DNA of 22,050 bases from an uncultured Muribaculaceae bacterium (GTDB lineage Bacteria; Bacteroidota; Bacteroidia; Bacteroidales; Muribaculaceae): assembly GCA_947173755.1 (NCBI GenBank), contig CAMWGM010000004.1, forward strand, positions 1 to 22,050, given 5' to 3'. Below, piece by piece: positions 3,665-13,210 of the stretch (its first letter is position 1; each line of letters begins with the position of its first letter). Position numbers and translations under genes: made by a program. Below the pieces are notes generated by a model. The model saw only the letters and a list, made by a program, of their open reading frames with translations, was not told the origin of the DNA and did no database searches.

Positions 3665-6214
3665 ATGAAACCAAACCGAAAATCAATTTCCGCTCTATTT
3701 TTTGCCATCACCACGGCATTGGCGATGAATGCCGCCGAGCCGACTGCACGTCAGCAGGCCGAGGAACTTCTGCCCCGCCTGACACTCGACGAGAAAATCT
3801 CTCTGATGCTCGACGTGTCGCCCGCAGTGGAACGTCTGGGAATACCGTCATATAACTGGTGGAACGAAGCGCTCCACGGTGTGGGTCGCGCCGGTGTCGC
3901 CACGGTTCTCCCGCAGTCGATCGGCATGGCTGCCACATTCGACCCCGAGGCGATCGGCGAGGCTTTCGACATGGTGTCGACCGAGGCACGCGCCAAATTC
4001 AACGGCTTCCGCAACGAGGGCGACATCAAGCGCTATCAGGGTCTGTCGTTCTGGACTCCGAATGTCAACATTTTCCGCGATCCGCGCTGGGGCCGCGGCC
4101 AGGAGACTTATGGCGAGGACCCCTATCTGACCAGCCTGATCGGTGCACAGGTGGTGCGCGGTCTGCAAGGCGATCGCGATTCGAAATATCTGAAGACTCT
4201 GGCCGGGGCGAAGCACTATGCGGTGCATAGCGGCCCCGAGTGGAACCGCCATCAGTTTGACGCCAAGGATATCGATCAGCGCGACCTGTGGGAGACCTAT
4301 CTGCCGGCATTCAAGACACTTGTCGACGAGGGAGTCGAGCAGGTGATGTGTGCCTACAACCGTTTCGAGGGGGAACCCTGCTGCTCGAACAAGCGGCTGC
4401 TGATGCAGATACTCCGCGGAGAGTGGGGATATGACAAGATTATCGTGACTGACTGCTGGGCCCTGCGCGATTTCGTCATGGACTGGGCCCACCATACCCA
4501 CGCCACCGAGGCCGAGGCGGCCAGCGATGCAGTGCTATCGGGGACAGACCTCGAGTGTGGCCCGCTGCTGAAAAACCTTCGCAAGGCTTATGACCAGGGT
4601 CTGATCACCGAAGCGGCGATCGACTCGGCCGTGATGCGTCTGCTCGAGGCCCGTTTCCGTCTGGGCGAGATCAACGCCGCACCCGACGTACCCTGGAACT
4701 CACTGACGCCCGAAAAGGATGTCGACACACAGACTCACCGTCAACTGGCACTCGACATGGCGCGCAAATCGATGACACTGCTCAAGAATGACGGAATCCT
4801 GCCGCTCGATCCCTCGAAGAAGGTGAAAGTAATGGTGATGGGTCCGAATGCGACCGACTCGATCATGCAGCGCGGCAACTATGCGGGTACACCCTCGCGG
4901 TCGACCACGATACTCGACGGCATCCGGTCCTATCTGCCCGACGTGGAATATCGCCGCGGGTGCGACCACGTGATCAGCGCCCAGAAGGTGTCGCGCTTCG
5001 ATGCGTTCGACGGTGGCCTGAAAGCCACATATTATAATGACGCCACACCCGGCAAGCCTGTGGCCGAGGCGACTTATACCACGCCGCTCGATCTGTCGAC
5101 CGGAGGCGCCACGGTGTTTGCGCCCGGAGTCGACCTGACCGATTTCAGCGCCGTCTACAAAGGCACGCTCCTCATCCCCGAGGATGAGGACTATCTGATC
5201 AGTTTCGAGGCTGGCCGTGACGACGTCACGCTGATCATAGACGGAAAGACCGTGGCGACCCGCAAACGCGGTGGCCGGTCGGACAACAAGGCATCTCACA
5301 TGCTCCCGGCCCGTGCGGGAGAGAAGCACGAGATAGAACTGCGCTACGGTCACGGCGCCGATATAGCGTCGCTGAAATTCGATGTCAGCACCCCGCTGCG
5401 CGAGACGGCCGATGCCGGCGATGCCGATATCGTGATTTTCGCAGGTGGCATCTCACCCGCGCTCGAGGGTGAGGAGATGAAGGTTTCGATGCCCGGATTC
5501 CGTGGCGGCGACCGCGAGACGATAGAACTTCCGAAGGTGCAGCGCGACCTGATCAAGCGACTCGTCGACAGCGGTAAGAAGGTGGTGATGGTCAACTGCT
5601 CGGGTTCGGCTGTCGGACTGGCACAGGAAGACTCGCTCTGCTCGGCCATACTCCAGGCGTGGTATCCCGGCCAGGATGGCGGACAGGCTGTGGCCGACGT
5701 ATTGTTCGGCGCCTACAACCCCGCAGGCCGGCTCCCGGTGACGTTCTATCATGACGACAGCCAGTTGCCCGACTTCGAGGATTACTCGATGGCGGGACGC
5801 ACCTACCGCTATTTCCGCGGCAAACCGCTCTATCCCTTCGGCCACGGCCTGAGTTACACCACATTCAGTTACGGCACCCCCGTTCTCTCGACAGCCGAGG
5901 CTGCCACATCAGATACCGTAACCCTGACTGTGCCAGTCAGCAACACAGGCCTGAAGGATGGCGACGAGGTGGTGCAGGTGTATATGTCCACTCCTATCGA
6001 TCCGGCAGGCCCGGTGAAGAACTTGCGCGCACTTCGCCGCGTCAGAATCCCGGCAGGTGAGACCGTCAATGTCACCTTCACGCTCGAACCGGAGACATTC
6101 GCCACTTTCGATCCCGTAAAAGGGCGCATGACCACCCGTCCCGGCGTCTACCGGATGGCTGTAGGAAGGTCGTCGGCCGACACTCCTGTCGCGGCCGAAA
6201 TCACACTGAAATAA
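3665..6214 (+). CDS. Secreted GH3 beta-xylosidase-like glycoside hydrolase with PA14 insert
   Basis: An 849-residue enzyme with a signal peptide (about 1-23), a GH3 N-terminal TIM-barrel domain (about 30-350), a GH3 C-terminal domain split by a PA14-type insert (about 450-578), and a fibronectin III-like end (about 740-849). Motifs WWNEALHGV and KHYAVHSGPE (K183) are those of GH3 beta-xylosidases. D263 in VTDC is the expected nucleophile, and the glutamate cluster E601-G-E-E in SPALEGEEM should include the acid/base. GH3 members of this type release xylose, or sometimes arabinose or glucose, from the non-reducing end of oligosaccharides; exact specificity cannot be read. It probably acts in the periplasm. 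No SusC/SusD pair is adjacent, so it is not in an obvious polysaccharide utilization locus. A lipoprotein gene follows after 53 nt. A TTG start at 3641 is rejected because it overlaps the promoter. Confidence 0.93.
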   Translation: MKPNRKSISALFFAITTALAMNAAEPTARQQAEELLPRLTLDEKISLMLDVSPAVERLGIPSYNWWNEALHGVGRAGVATVLPQSIGMAATFDPEAIGEAFDMVSTEARAKFNGFRNEGDIKRYQGLSFWTPNVNIFRDPRWGRGQETYGEDPYLTSLIGAQVVRGLQGDRDSKYLKTLAGAKHYAVHSGPEWNRHQFDAKDIDQRDLWETYLPAFKTLVDEGVEQVMCAYNRFEGEPCCSNKRLLMQILRGEWGYDKIIVTDCWALRDFVMDWAHHTHATEAEAASDAVLSGTDLECGPLLKNLRKAYDQGLITEAAIDSAVMRLLEARFRLGEINAAPDVPWNSLTPEKDVDTQTHRQLALDMARKSMTLLKNDGILPLDPSKKVKVMVMGPNATDSIMQRGNYAGTPSRSTTILDGIRSYLPDVEYRRGCDHVISAQKVSRFDAFDGGLKATYYNDATPGKPVAEATYTTPLDLSTGGATVFAPGVDLTDFSAVYKGTLLIPEDEDYLISFEAGRDDVTLIIDGKTVATRKRGGRSDNKASHMLPARAGEKHEIELRYGHGADIASLKFDVSTPLRETADAGDADIVIFAGGISPALEGEEMKVSMPGFRGGDRETIELPKVQRDLIKRLVDSGKKVVMVNCSGSAVGLAQEDSLCSAILQAWYPGQDGGQAVADVLFGAYNPAGRLPVTFYHDDSQLPDFEDYSMAGRTYRYFRGKPLYPFGHGLSYTTFSYGTPVLSTAEAATSDTVTLTVPVSNTGLKDGDEVVQVYMSTPIDPAGPVKNLRALRRVRIPAGETVNVTFTLEPETFATFDPVKGRMTTRPGVYRMAVGRSSADTPVAAEITLK

Positions 6215-6267
6215 TAACGGTTTTACAATATTGACCGGCAGTCTGCGTTATTAGGAATGTAAAACTT

Positions 6268-7245
6268 ATGAAAACACTTAACAAAATGAAATCCATGCTC
6301 TCACTCCTCACCATCCTTGCAGCAGCATCCATGACACTCTCGTCCTGTCTGGGCAACTCGGAGTCGGAGGAGAAAGGCACTGCCAATTACGGTGGAAGCA
6401 GTTGCCTCAACTATGTCACCGATCTTGAGACCAACCAGTCGTTTGTCTCCACCACACCCCCATCCTATACCTTCAACTTCAACTACACCAAAGGCAATGT
6501 GAACATCGAAGTGTCGAGCCTCCAGTTGGCGCAGAACTTCAGCGCACTCAATTTCCAGTTGCCCGAAATGAAAGTCGAAGCCGACTACTATTTCATGAAG
6601 ATGCAGGGCACCGACATCACCCCGATCAACGTTGCGTCGCAGTATGTCTTCTCGAAGTTTCTCGCCCGCTACTCCAACCGCGTGTGGAACGGAAGTTTCT
6701 GGCCCGTGTTCCAGATCTCCTATACGATCAACAACCGTTATGAGGTGAAGGTCATCCCGACATCGCTCCTGCTTTTCGGCACGACGACCTCCACACTCGA
6801 GACCGAAGATGGCGGAACATCATCAGATCCCTACATCTACAAGGGTGGCGAGCAGAACATCTACAACTTCGTGCTCACCCCCAACTCGATCGACGAAGCC
6901 ACCTCGACCGGCATCTCCCACACTCTGTCGATCAGAATCCAGGATGCCTGCTACGACAAGAACATGCAGCCGCTCGACCTGATGATCGACAAACTCCCCG
7001 TCAAGTTTGACTCAAACGGCTACACGTCGTCGATCTCCGGCGACAACGTCGTGACACCCAAGACCGCACTCGGATCTGTCATCGAGAAGATCAAGATCAG
7101 CGATCTCGACCTGACCGCAGGTCTCTCGGGTGCATCGCGCCTCGAGTTCGACATCACCTTCGACAACTACCAGAACGTCAGCGGCACTTACCACGTGACC
7201 GCCATGGTGGACAACTTCATCATCGACGAGACCCCCAAAAACTAA
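6268..7245 (+). CDS. Lipoprotein of unknown function
   Basis: This 325-residue protein has a lipoprotein signal: a basic start, a hydrophobic core and the lipobox LSSC with C27 as the lipidated cysteine. After a Ser/Glu/Gly-rich linker (28-45) the chain is rich in beta-type alternating segments and aromatic residues, with no catalytic motif I can identify. A Met at residue 7 is an alternative start. The gene lies 53 nt after the GH3 gene with no clear promoter between, so co-transcription is possible; it ends in a strong terminator. Such Bacteroidales lipoproteins are often anchored in the outer membrane. The family name is not recognised. Confidence 0.8.
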   Translation: MKTLNKMKSMLSLLTILAAASMTLSSCLGNSESEEKGTANYGGSSCLNYVTDLETNQSFVSTTPPSYTFNFNYTKGNVNIEVSSLQLAQNFSALNFQLPEMKVEADYYFMKMQGTDITPINVASQYVFSKFLARYSNRVWNGSFWPVFQISYTINNRYEVKVIPTSLLLFGTTTSTLETEDGGTSSDPYIYKGGEQNIYNFVLTPNSIDEATSTGISHTLSIRIQDACYDKNMQPLDLMIDKLPVKFDSNGYTSSISGDNVVTPKTALGSVIEKIKISDLDLTAGLSGASRLEFDITFDNYQNVSGTYHVTAMVDNFIIDETPKN

Positions 7246-7262
7246 AATCAACCCATCACTGT

Positions 7263-7288
7263 GAGGGGCACGCTGCGGCGTGTCCCTC
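7263..7288 (+). terminator. Terminator after the lipoprotein gene
   Basis: A 10-bp stem (7263-7272 with 7279-7288, one G-U) with a 6-nt loop is followed by a pyrimidine- and T-rich stretch, as is common for Bacteroidetes terminators. Confidence 0.7.
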
Positions 7289-7316
7289 TCTACTTATTTA
7301 ATCCGATCGGTTAGAC

Positions 7317-7613
7317 ATGACCTATAAAGAGTTTCACGAATGGAGTAAACGCTACATCTCGCTGACGCTTGTAGCGTCGCTCGGAGTGGCAGCGGTCGTG
7401 CTGTTCTTCAACGAGAATTCGCTCGTCAAATCGGTTGAGCAGGAGCGTCAGATCGAGGAACTCAACGCCCGTATCTCCGAGGCGACAGACACGCTGATCT
7501 ACTACCGGCAACTCAACCGCCAGCTCGACCGCGACCGCGAGACGATGGAACGGATCGTGCGCGAGGAACATCACATGCAGCGTCCCGACGAAGATGTCTA
7601 CATCATCGAGTGA
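7317..7613 (+). CDS. DivIC/FtsB-like septum formation protein
   Basis: This 98-residue protein has a short cytoplasmic start, one membrane helix (about 14-31, LTLVASLGVAAVVLFF) and a heptad-type coiled coil (about 38-80). It ends with EEHHMQRPDEDVYII, the characteristic 'r-E....p.EdvyvI' end of the DivIC/FtsB family. These bitopic proteins join the FtsQ/FtsL complex that activates septal peptidoglycan synthesis in the inner membrane. Length is normal for the family. It heads a run of envelope and cofactor genes on the same strand; no clear promoter is visible between the upstream terminator and the start. Confidence in family is high; distinguishing FtsB from DivIC is only naming. Confidence 0.85.
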   Translation: MTYKEFHEWSKRYISLTLVASLGVAAVVLFFNENSLVKSVEQERQIEELNARISEATDTLIYYRQLNRQLDRDRETMERIVREEHHMQRPDEDVYIIE

Positions 7614-7660
7614 CACCGATGTCAATCATCAATTAAAACCCAAATATTCCCTGTCTGAAT

Positions 7661-8038
7661 ATGACTGACTCGACCCGGCGGGTTGCCTCGGCAGCCGCCG
7701 TCAACACAGGACTGCTACTCGTCATGGCAGCCACCGCGATGCCGCTTTTCGGAGTCGGCATCTCCTATATTCCCACCCACCGCGGCTACGGATGGATCTA
7801 TGCCCTCGGGGCACTGCTGATACTGGTCGGGCGACTGATCAGGCCGTCGGTGAAGGAGCAACCGCTGAGAGTGAAGCGTCTTGTCAGGATGGAACTCTGG
7901 ACGGCGCTGATCTTCATCACGGGCGCCGTGTTCATCTTCACCGTGCGCGGCAACGACTGGATAGCCTTCACAATGGCCGGAGGTGTCCTCACGGTCTACA
8001 CAGCCATAATGCTCACCCGCAGCGAAAAAAAGCCTTGA
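7661..8038 (+). CDS. Four-helix inner-membrane protein, unknown function
   Basis: This 125-residue protein has four predicted membrane helices at about 15-37, 45-60, 82-95 and 100-118, a basic segment between helices 2 and 3 (PSVKEQPLRVKRLVR), and a basic C-terminus (SEKKP). It contains no catalytic motif. It lies 47 nt after the DivIC-like gene and 54 nt before coaX, in the same direction, so it is probably in the same transcript as the first. Small conserved membrane proteins at this locus occur in other Bacteroidales, from memory; no function is known to me. Confidence 0.75.
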   Translation: MTDSTRRVASAAAVNTGLLLVMAATAMPLFGVGISYIPTHRGYGWIYALGALLILVGRLIRPSVKEQPLRVKRLVRMELWTALIFITGAVFIFTVRGNDWIAFTMAGGVLTVYTAIMLTRSEKKP

Positions 8039-8040
8039 CT

Positions 8041-8073
8041 TTTGGGAAAAGTGAGAGTTAATTAGTAAATTTG
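8041..8073 (+). promoter_or_regulatory. Promoter of coaX
   Basis: TTTG (8041-8044), a 21-nt spacer and TAAATTTG (8066-8073) match the Bacteroidetes consensus, 19 nt before the coaX ATG. It gives coaX and the genes after it a start of their own. Confidence 0.65.
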
Positions 8074-8092
8074 CACCCGAAAAATCCGCCAA

Positions 8093-8833
8093 ATGGGTTA
8101 CTATCTCACAATCGACCAAGGAAATTCCGAGGCAAAACTTGCGCTTTGGGAGGGGGAGACAACCGAGGGATTCATAATGGAGCCTCAACTCACCCCTGCC
8201 AAACTTTCGGCATTTGTGGGCGAGAGGAAACTCTCGGGAGCGATCTACTGCTCGGTGTCGCGCGAGGATGTCGACGTGCTCAGGCGGCTGTGTCACATGA
8301 CGCGCCACGCGATGAGACTTACTCCTGACACCCCTCTGCCGATCAAAGTGGAATATTCCACACGCTCTACGCTCGGAGCCGACCGTGTGGCGGCTGCCGT
8401 CGGCGCATGGAGCGAACATCAGGGCAAACCGATCCTGGTGGTGGATGCCGGAACTGCCGTCACCTATGACATCGTCACTCCCGACGGAGTTTATTGCGGA
8501 GGCAATATCGCGCCCGGCATCTCTATGGAACTCAGGGCTCTTCATGAATTCACAGCCCGTCTGCCGCTGGTAGGGTTTCCCGAAAACATGCCTCAGCTGT
8601 GCAAGCGCCTGTTCGGACAAAGCACCCGCGAGGCGATAGCGCTCGGCGCGGTCTACTCGGTGCTTGCGTCGATAGAATTCTACCGTCGCCGGCTCAGTCC
8701 GGAGACTGTGGTGGTGCTCGGCGGGGGATGCGGTCATCATCTGGCGTCGATCTGCGACTTTCCGGTGGTGGTTGACGAGCATCTCGTGAGCAAAGGTTTA
8801 AACAGAATACTCCTATATAATGAAAATAACTGA
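8093..8833 (+). CDS. coaX: Type III pantothenate kinase
   Basis: CoaX phosphorylates pantothenate with ATP, the first step of coenzyme A synthesis, in the cytosol. The 246-residue protein has the family motifs in order: D8-x-G-N-S phosphate-binding motif at the start, GADR near residue 101, VVDAGTAVTYD near 118-128, and a GGNIAPGI segment, which together define the ASKHA-type type III kinase. Length is typical. The last 14 bases overlap the start of the outer-membrane protein gene, implying translational coupling; this coaX/OMP/lptC order recurs in Bacteroidales. Confidence 0.95.
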   Translation: MGYYLTIDQGNSEAKLALWEGETTEGFIMEPQLTPAKLSAFVGERKLSGAIYCSVSREDVDVLRRLCHMTRHAMRLTPDTPLPIKVEYSTRSTLGADRVAAAVGAWSEHQGKPILVVDAGTAVTYDIVTPDGVYCGGNIAPGISMELRALHEFTARLPLVGFPENMPQLCKRLFGQSTREAIALGAVYSVLASIEFYRRRLSPETVVVLGGGCGHHLASICDFPVVVDEHLVSKGLNRILLYNENN

Positions 8834-10100
8834 TCTCGACATCAAGATACAAAAGACTCTGCTTGCGATGGCGGTGGCCATAGCGGCCATGCTGCTTCCC
8901 GCCCCTCTGGAGGCGCAGATCACATCGCCTTACTCGCGCTACGGCTACGGTATACTCGGCGACAACGCCTCGTCGGCCCAAAACCAGATGGGCGGTACCG
9001 GTTATGCCATGCGGTCGGGCCGTCAGATCAATGCCATGAACCCAGCGTCATATTCTGCCTGCGACTCGATGACATTCATCTTCGACATGGGCTTCGATCT
9101 GCTCTACTATGACCGCGAGGATGCGGGAGGGCGCGACAGCGACTGGGGCGGCTCGCTTCAGTATATCACCATGCAGGTGCCTATCAAAAAATGGATCGGC
9201 ATGTCGGCAGGTCTTGTCCCCTATTCGCGCGTGGGCTATTCGTTCGGTTCAGACATATCGAACGGTGTGGCAACACACAAGGGAACCGGCGGAATCAACA
9301 ATCTCTATCTCGGCATCGGTCTCGAGCCGATCAAAAATCTCTCGATCGGCGCCAACGTCGGCTACCTTTTCGGCAACATCGTCAATGATGTCTATGCCAC
9401 CCAGAGCGGGGGCACAGCCGCCATCTTCGAGCAGATGATGGAGGTGAGAGACTATTCGCTGCTCTTCGGTGCTCAGTATGCCATTCAGTGGAACCGGGTG
9501 GACCGTATCGTGCTCGGCGTGACCTACGCGCCCAAGAAATCGTTCCTCGGAAAAACCTATATCACCAAATATCTTCAGACCACATCGACCACTACCGTTC
9601 CAGAGGTGATAGCCCCCGGAGAGGTGAAACTAAAGAATAACTTCGAGCAGGCCGAGACCTGGGGCGCCGGTATCGCTTACGACCGCGGCGACCGTATCCA
9701 CGTGGAGGCCGACTTCACTTTCCAGCCCTGGAGCAAAGCCAAATATACCCAGCTCGAAAACTTCACTTCGACCCATCTGGCCGACCGCTGGAAGATCGGC
9801 GTAGGCGGTTCGATCATTCCCAGTCTGCGCGGCAGTTACCTGAAGAGGATCGCCTACCGTCTGGGCGCGTTCTACAACCGTGACTACATGGTGGTGCGCG
9901 ACAACAATCATGTGCGCGACTGGGGCGTGACAGCCGGTTTCGGATTCCCCGCCCTGCGCTCAAAGACCGTGATCAACTTAGGTCTGGAATATCACAACCG
10001 CCAGGCGACTCCGGTGGCGCTCCTGAAGGAAAACTACTTCCAGATCAATCTGGGAGTCAACTTCAACGCCGTGTGGTTCTTCCAGAGCAAACTGCGTTAA
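8820..10100 (+). CDS. Outer-membrane beta-barrel protein
   Basis: This 426-residue protein has a signal peptide with likely cleavage after LEA (about residue 32). The mature protein starts QITSPYSRYGYGIL and continues with many amphipathic beta strands, aromatic-rich turns and a C-terminal strand ending WFFQSKLR. The 'SPYSR.G.G' start and NPASYS motif are typical of a Bacteroidales family of putative outer-membrane transporters distantly related to FadL/OmpP1. What it transports is unknown. It overlaps coaX by 14 nt and precedes lptC by 19 nt, so it is within the coaX/lptC/corC operon. Confidence 0.82.
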   Translation: MKITDLDIKIQKTLLAMAVAIAAMLLPAPLEAQITSPYSRYGYGILGDNASSAQNQMGGTGYAMRSGRQINAMNPASYSACDSMTFIFDMGFDLLYYDREDAGGRDSDWGGSLQYITMQVPIKKWIGMSAGLVPYSRVGYSFGSDISNGVATHKGTGGINNLYLGIGLEPIKNLSIGANVGYLFGNIVNDVYATQSGGTAAIFEQMMEVRDYSLLFGAQYAIQWNRVDRIVLGVTYAPKKSFLGKTYITKYLQTTSTTTVPEVIAPGEVKLKNNFEQAETWGAGIAYDRGDRIHVEADFTFQPWSKAKYTQLENFTSTHLADRWKIGVGGSIIPSLRGSYLKRIAYRLGAFYNRDYMVVRDNNHVRDWGVTAGFGFPALRSKTVINLGLEYHNRQATPVALLKENYFQINLGVNFNAVWFFQSKLR

Positions 10101-10119
10101 CCCCCGGAAAACGACTGAC

Positions 10120-10872
10120 GTGAGGCGACTGCTGATAGTGGCTGGAGCGTTCGTGGCCATGACGATGGCCGTCGGATGCAAGGAGGAGGACCGTGTGGGT
10201 GTCGGCAATGCCGATGCCGATCTGCTGCCGACGATGATGACGCGCGATGTCGAGACACTCGTCTCCGACTCAGGCATTACGAAATTCAAGATCACGACCC
10301 CGGTGTGGTATGTCTATGACGAGATAGAAAAGCCATACTGGAAATTTCCCGAAGGACTGTGGCTGGAGAAATATGACCCGCAACTCAACATCGAGGCGAC
10401 CATCACGGCCGATTCGGCCATCTACTTCAAGCAAAGTCAACTCTGGCGGCTCGACGGCCATGTCGACATAGCCAATACCGACGGGAAACGCTTCCTGACC
10501 TCGCAACTCTTCTGGGACCAGAGACACCACAAACTCTATTCGGATTCATTTATCCATATCGAGCAGCCGAACCAGATACTCGAAGGATATGGATTTGACT
10601 CCAACGAACAACTGACGCGCTACAATCTGCGCAGCGTGTCTGGCATCTTCCCGACATCGGCTTTCCAGCCTTCGGACGGACCGAAGGGACAGGCCGAAGA
10701 AACGACTGAGGAGACCAATCAAGCGGAAGACTCTCAGACACCGGCAGCCTCCACGCCTCAGTCAGCCCCGGCACCATCCCCCGAGCCTGCCCGGGCAACA
10801 GCAGACCCTGCAGCGTCTGACAAACCGTCGAATTCCACCACTCCCCTTCAACTAAAAAAAGCAAATCAATGA
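10120..10872 (+). CDS. lptC: LPS export periplasmic protein LptC
   Basis: LptC links the inner-membrane LptB2FG complex to LptA and passes LPS across the periplasm. The 250-residue protein starts with GTG (10120) and has a lipobox ending at C20 (MAVGC), a common feature of Bacteroidetes LptC. An LptC/OstA-like beta-jellyroll follows (about 40-190), with the repeated 'l.....l..d.A.yf..s.lw.l.GnV.i.n..g..l.t..L.wd...' pattern. Residues 190-250 form an extra tail rich in Pro, Ala, Thr, Ser, Glu and Gln, likely disordered and not needed for the fold. Its stop overlaps the corC-like start by four bases (ATGA). Confidence 0.9.
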   Translation: MRRLLIVAGAFVAMTMAVGCKEEDRVGVGNADADLLPTMMTRDVETLVSDSGITKFKITTPVWYVYDEIEKPYWKFPEGLWLEKYDPQLNIEATITADSAIYFKQSQLWRLDGHVDIANTDGKRFLTSQLFWDQRHHKLYSDSFIHIEQPNQILEGYGFDSNEQLTRYNLRSVSGIFPTSAFQPSDGPKGQAEETTEETNQAEDSQTPAASTPQSAPAPSPEPARATADPAASDKPSNSTTPLQLKKANQ

Positions 10873-12155
10873 CCCTCACCTCCTGGCTGATACTCTCGAT
10901 AGTCTCGCTCATACTCTCGGCCTTCTTCTCGGGCACGGAGATCGCATTCATCACCGCAGACCGCGTGAGAGTGGGTCTCGACAACCAGAAAGGGGGCTGG
11001 GCCAACAGGCTGATCTCGCGCTATTACTCGCGCGAGGAGTTTTTCATCTCCACAATTCTTGTCGGCAACAACATCGTGCTGGTCATCTACGGTATGGGAG
11101 CGGCAGCATTGCTCGAGCCGTGGATTGCCGAACATATTTCCTCAAACCAGGGTGTGATCCTCACTCTGCAGACCCTGATATCGACTTTGGTCATCCTGTT
11201 CACGGGTGAATTCATTCCTAAATCGGTGTTCCGCATCAACCCGAACACATCGCTTAAAGTATTTGCGCTTCCGATCTATTTCTTCTATATCCTGCTCTAC
11301 CCCATCGCAGCCTTCACGTCGTGGGTGTCGAAAATGCTGATGCGGCTGGTAGGGATCAAGAGCGAACACACCGGACTGGGACTTCTTTCGATTCGCGATC
11401 TCAATGATTATCTCGACACTAAGATCGACATCATCGAAAATCCCGAGGAGGCCCGGCAGGTGGAGAGCGAAGTGAAGATGTTTCACAACGCGCTCGACTT
11501 CTCTCACACCCAACTCCGCGACTGTATGATCCCGCGAAACGAACTCGTGGCGATCGATATCGACGACACGACACGACAGGAACTCTCCGATCTCTTCACG
11601 TCGACCGGCCGGAGCAAGATAGTGGTCTACAAGGAGGATATCGACAACGTGGTGGGCTACGTGCATGTGTCGGAACTCTTCGATCCGGATTCCGACTGGA
11701 AAGAGCACATCAAGGAGGTGCTCTATGCGCCCGAGACGCTGTTGGCCAACACGATGATGAAAAGACTGCTTAGCGAGAAACGCTCGATGGCGGTTGTGGT
11801 CGACGAATTCGGCGGCACGGCGGGACTCGTGACGCTCGAGGATCTCGTGGAGGAGATTTTCGGCGACATCGAGGATGAGCATGACAAGAACGGCCTTGTG
11901 GCAAAGGAAATCGCGCCGGGCGTCTATGAATTCTCGGGGCGCACGGAAGTGAGGGAATTGCGCGACACTTATGCGCTCGATATTCCCGAGGACGATGAAT
12001 ATCAGACGCTCGCCGGTTACATCATGCATCGCACGGGGACAATCCCGGCAAAAGATGAGACCGTAAGGATCGACGGTCTGCAGTTCACCATTCTCGAACG
12101 CACGCCCGTGCGTCTCGAACTGATCAAGGTTGAGAAAGACCCGGTCAATGCATAA
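10869..12155 (+). CDS. CorC/HlyC-type CBS-domain membrane protein (CNNM/GldE-like)
   Basis: This 428-residue protein has a DUF21/CNNM membrane domain with about four hydrophobic segments (residues 4-28, 60-82, 95-115, 128-155). A CBS pair follows (about 215-335, including RNELVAIDID and VVVDEFGGTAGLVTLEDLVEEI), then a CorC_HlyC domain (about 345-420). Family members are linked to Mg2+/Co2+ homeostasis; in Bacteroidetes the gliding protein GldE has the same layout. Old 'hemolysin' labels for this family are misleading. It overlaps lptC by four bases and is last in its operon, with its stop only 6 nt from the stop of the convergent porin gene. Confidence 0.9.
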   Translation: MTLTSWLILSIVSLILSAFFSGTEIAFITADRVRVGLDNQKGGWANRLISRYYSREEFFISTILVGNNIVLVIYGMGAAALLEPWIAEHISSNQGVILTLQTLISTLVILFTGEFIPKSVFRINPNTSLKVFALPIYFFYILLYPIAAFTSWVSKMLMRLVGIKSEHTGLGLLSIRDLNDYLDTKIDIIENPEEARQVESEVKMFHNALDFSHTQLRDCMIPRNELVAIDIDDTTRQELSDLFTSTGRSKIVVYKEDIDNVVGYVHVSELFDPDSDWKEHIKEVLYAPETLLANTMMKRLLSEKRSMAVVVDEFGGTAGLVTLEDLVEEIFGDIEDEHDKNGLVAKEIAPGVYEFSGRTEVRELRDTYALDIPEDDEYQTLAGYIMHRTGTIPAKDETVRIDGLQFTILERTPVRLELIKVEKDPVNA

Positions 12156-12161
12156 TGCGTG

Positions 12162-13181
12162 TCAGAATCTGATGACAAGTTCGGCACTGACTTTGGAGGC
12201 TTCGGTCGGCGAAGAGGGAATCACATCGTGACGATAGAAATAGGCTTCGTAGTTAAGACGTATATCGGCGTGAACTCTCTTATAACGATAAGTGATGGTC
12301 GAACCGAGTGTGAGTCGGGTGCGTGAAGGATCGGTGACTATCAGTCGGCCATCGTTGTCATGGAAACCTGTGGAATGATCGGTGAGTCCGTCAAAACGGG
12401 CCTGAAATGAAGCCTCGTTGAAGACACCCAGCGAAACGGGCATCGCATAGTTACCCCAGATCACCCAGGCGTGAGTATCGGCGAGGTCAGATCGGGTGTA
12501 ATGTTTTATCATATATTCTGCTTCGGTCTGCCAGCGTCCGGACTGCCACCCGGCAGATGCGCCGGTGAGATTGACACGTGTTCCGTCGGGCCGGAGGGAA
12601 AGCAGACCGGTGGAGAAAGAGAAGTCGGAGACACGCCACAGGACTTTGGCGGCATAGGCGAGATGGCGCACCCACACTTCATGATCGGCCATCGAGGTAG
12701 GATTGTAGGCTCCGGTTTCGAGAGTCAGAGTCTTGACCGGCATCCACGCGACGCGGGCACCCACGCCGCGATAGTTGCACATCTGTTTTCCGACAAACGA
12801 ACGGTTGTTGAAAATATAGTTGAAGGGAGCGCGGTAGACATCGGTACCGAATGGCATTCGGAACTGTCCGGCCTGGACATTGAAACGCTGACTGAAATCT
12901 ATCCTGCCCCAGGCGTCGAGGATCTTCACCTTACCGCGGTCGCACAGGTCGGCCTGAATGAAGTAGGAAACAGGCGGAGCCAGATGGCCGTCGACAGTCA
13001 GACGGGCATTGCGCACCTGAAAACGTTCGTCGCCGGCATAACCGTTGCCGGTGGCCATTTCATAGCGCGTGCGCAGAGTGCCGTGGACATTGGGGATGAT
13101 AGAAAAACCTTCTGCCGTGTCGGCGGCACTTGAGGCCAGCAGACACGGCAGAACGATAAGAAATAGAAGAATGCGTTTCAT
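12162..13181 (-). CDS. OprO/OprP-like porin
   Basis: This 339-residue protein has a signal peptide (about 1-20, MKRILLFLIVLPCLLASSAA). A 16-strand-type porin body begins with 'hGtlrtRYE....g...FqVRNARL.v.G.l.p..sY.iQaDl...G', the phosphate-selective porin O/P pattern, followed by R-FNVQAGQFRMPFG. It ends in F (VSAELVIRF), as outer-membrane barrels do for BAM recognition. It probably lets anions or other small solutes through the outer membrane; selectivity is not readable. The gene starts 29 nt after the ECF sigma gene, so the two are likely co-transcribed. Confidence 0.88.
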   Translation of the reverse strand: MKRILLFLIVLPCLLASSAADTAEGFSIIPNVHGTLRTRYEMATGNGYAGDERFQVRNARLTVDGHLAPPVSYFIQADLCDRGKVKILDAWGRIDFSQRFNVQAGQFRMPFGTDVYRAPFNYIFNNRSFVGKQMCNYRGVGARVAWMPVKTLTLETGAYNPTSMADHEVWVRHLAYAAKVLWRVSDFSFSTGLLSLRPDGTRVNLTGASAGWQSGRWQTEAEYMIKHYTRSDLADTHAWVIWGNYAMPVSLGVFNEASFQARFDGLTDHSTGFHDNDGRLIVTDPSRTRLTLGSTITYRYKRVHADIRLNYEAYFYRHDVIPSSPTEASKVSAELVIRF

Positions 13182-13210
13182 TACATTTTCAGAATTCCGG
13201 GAGAAGAGAG

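Noticed and set aside
7715..8782. 355-codon minus-strand frame opposite the membrane protein and coaX
   Set aside because: It runs across two well-supported plus-strand genes. It is a shadow produced by GC-rich third codon positions, rich in His, Arg and Asp, without a family pattern.
11142..12029. 295-codon minus-strand frame opposite the CorC-like gene
   Set aside because: Shadow of a clear CBS-domain protein; composition is atypical (very rich in His, Arg, Glu and Asp).
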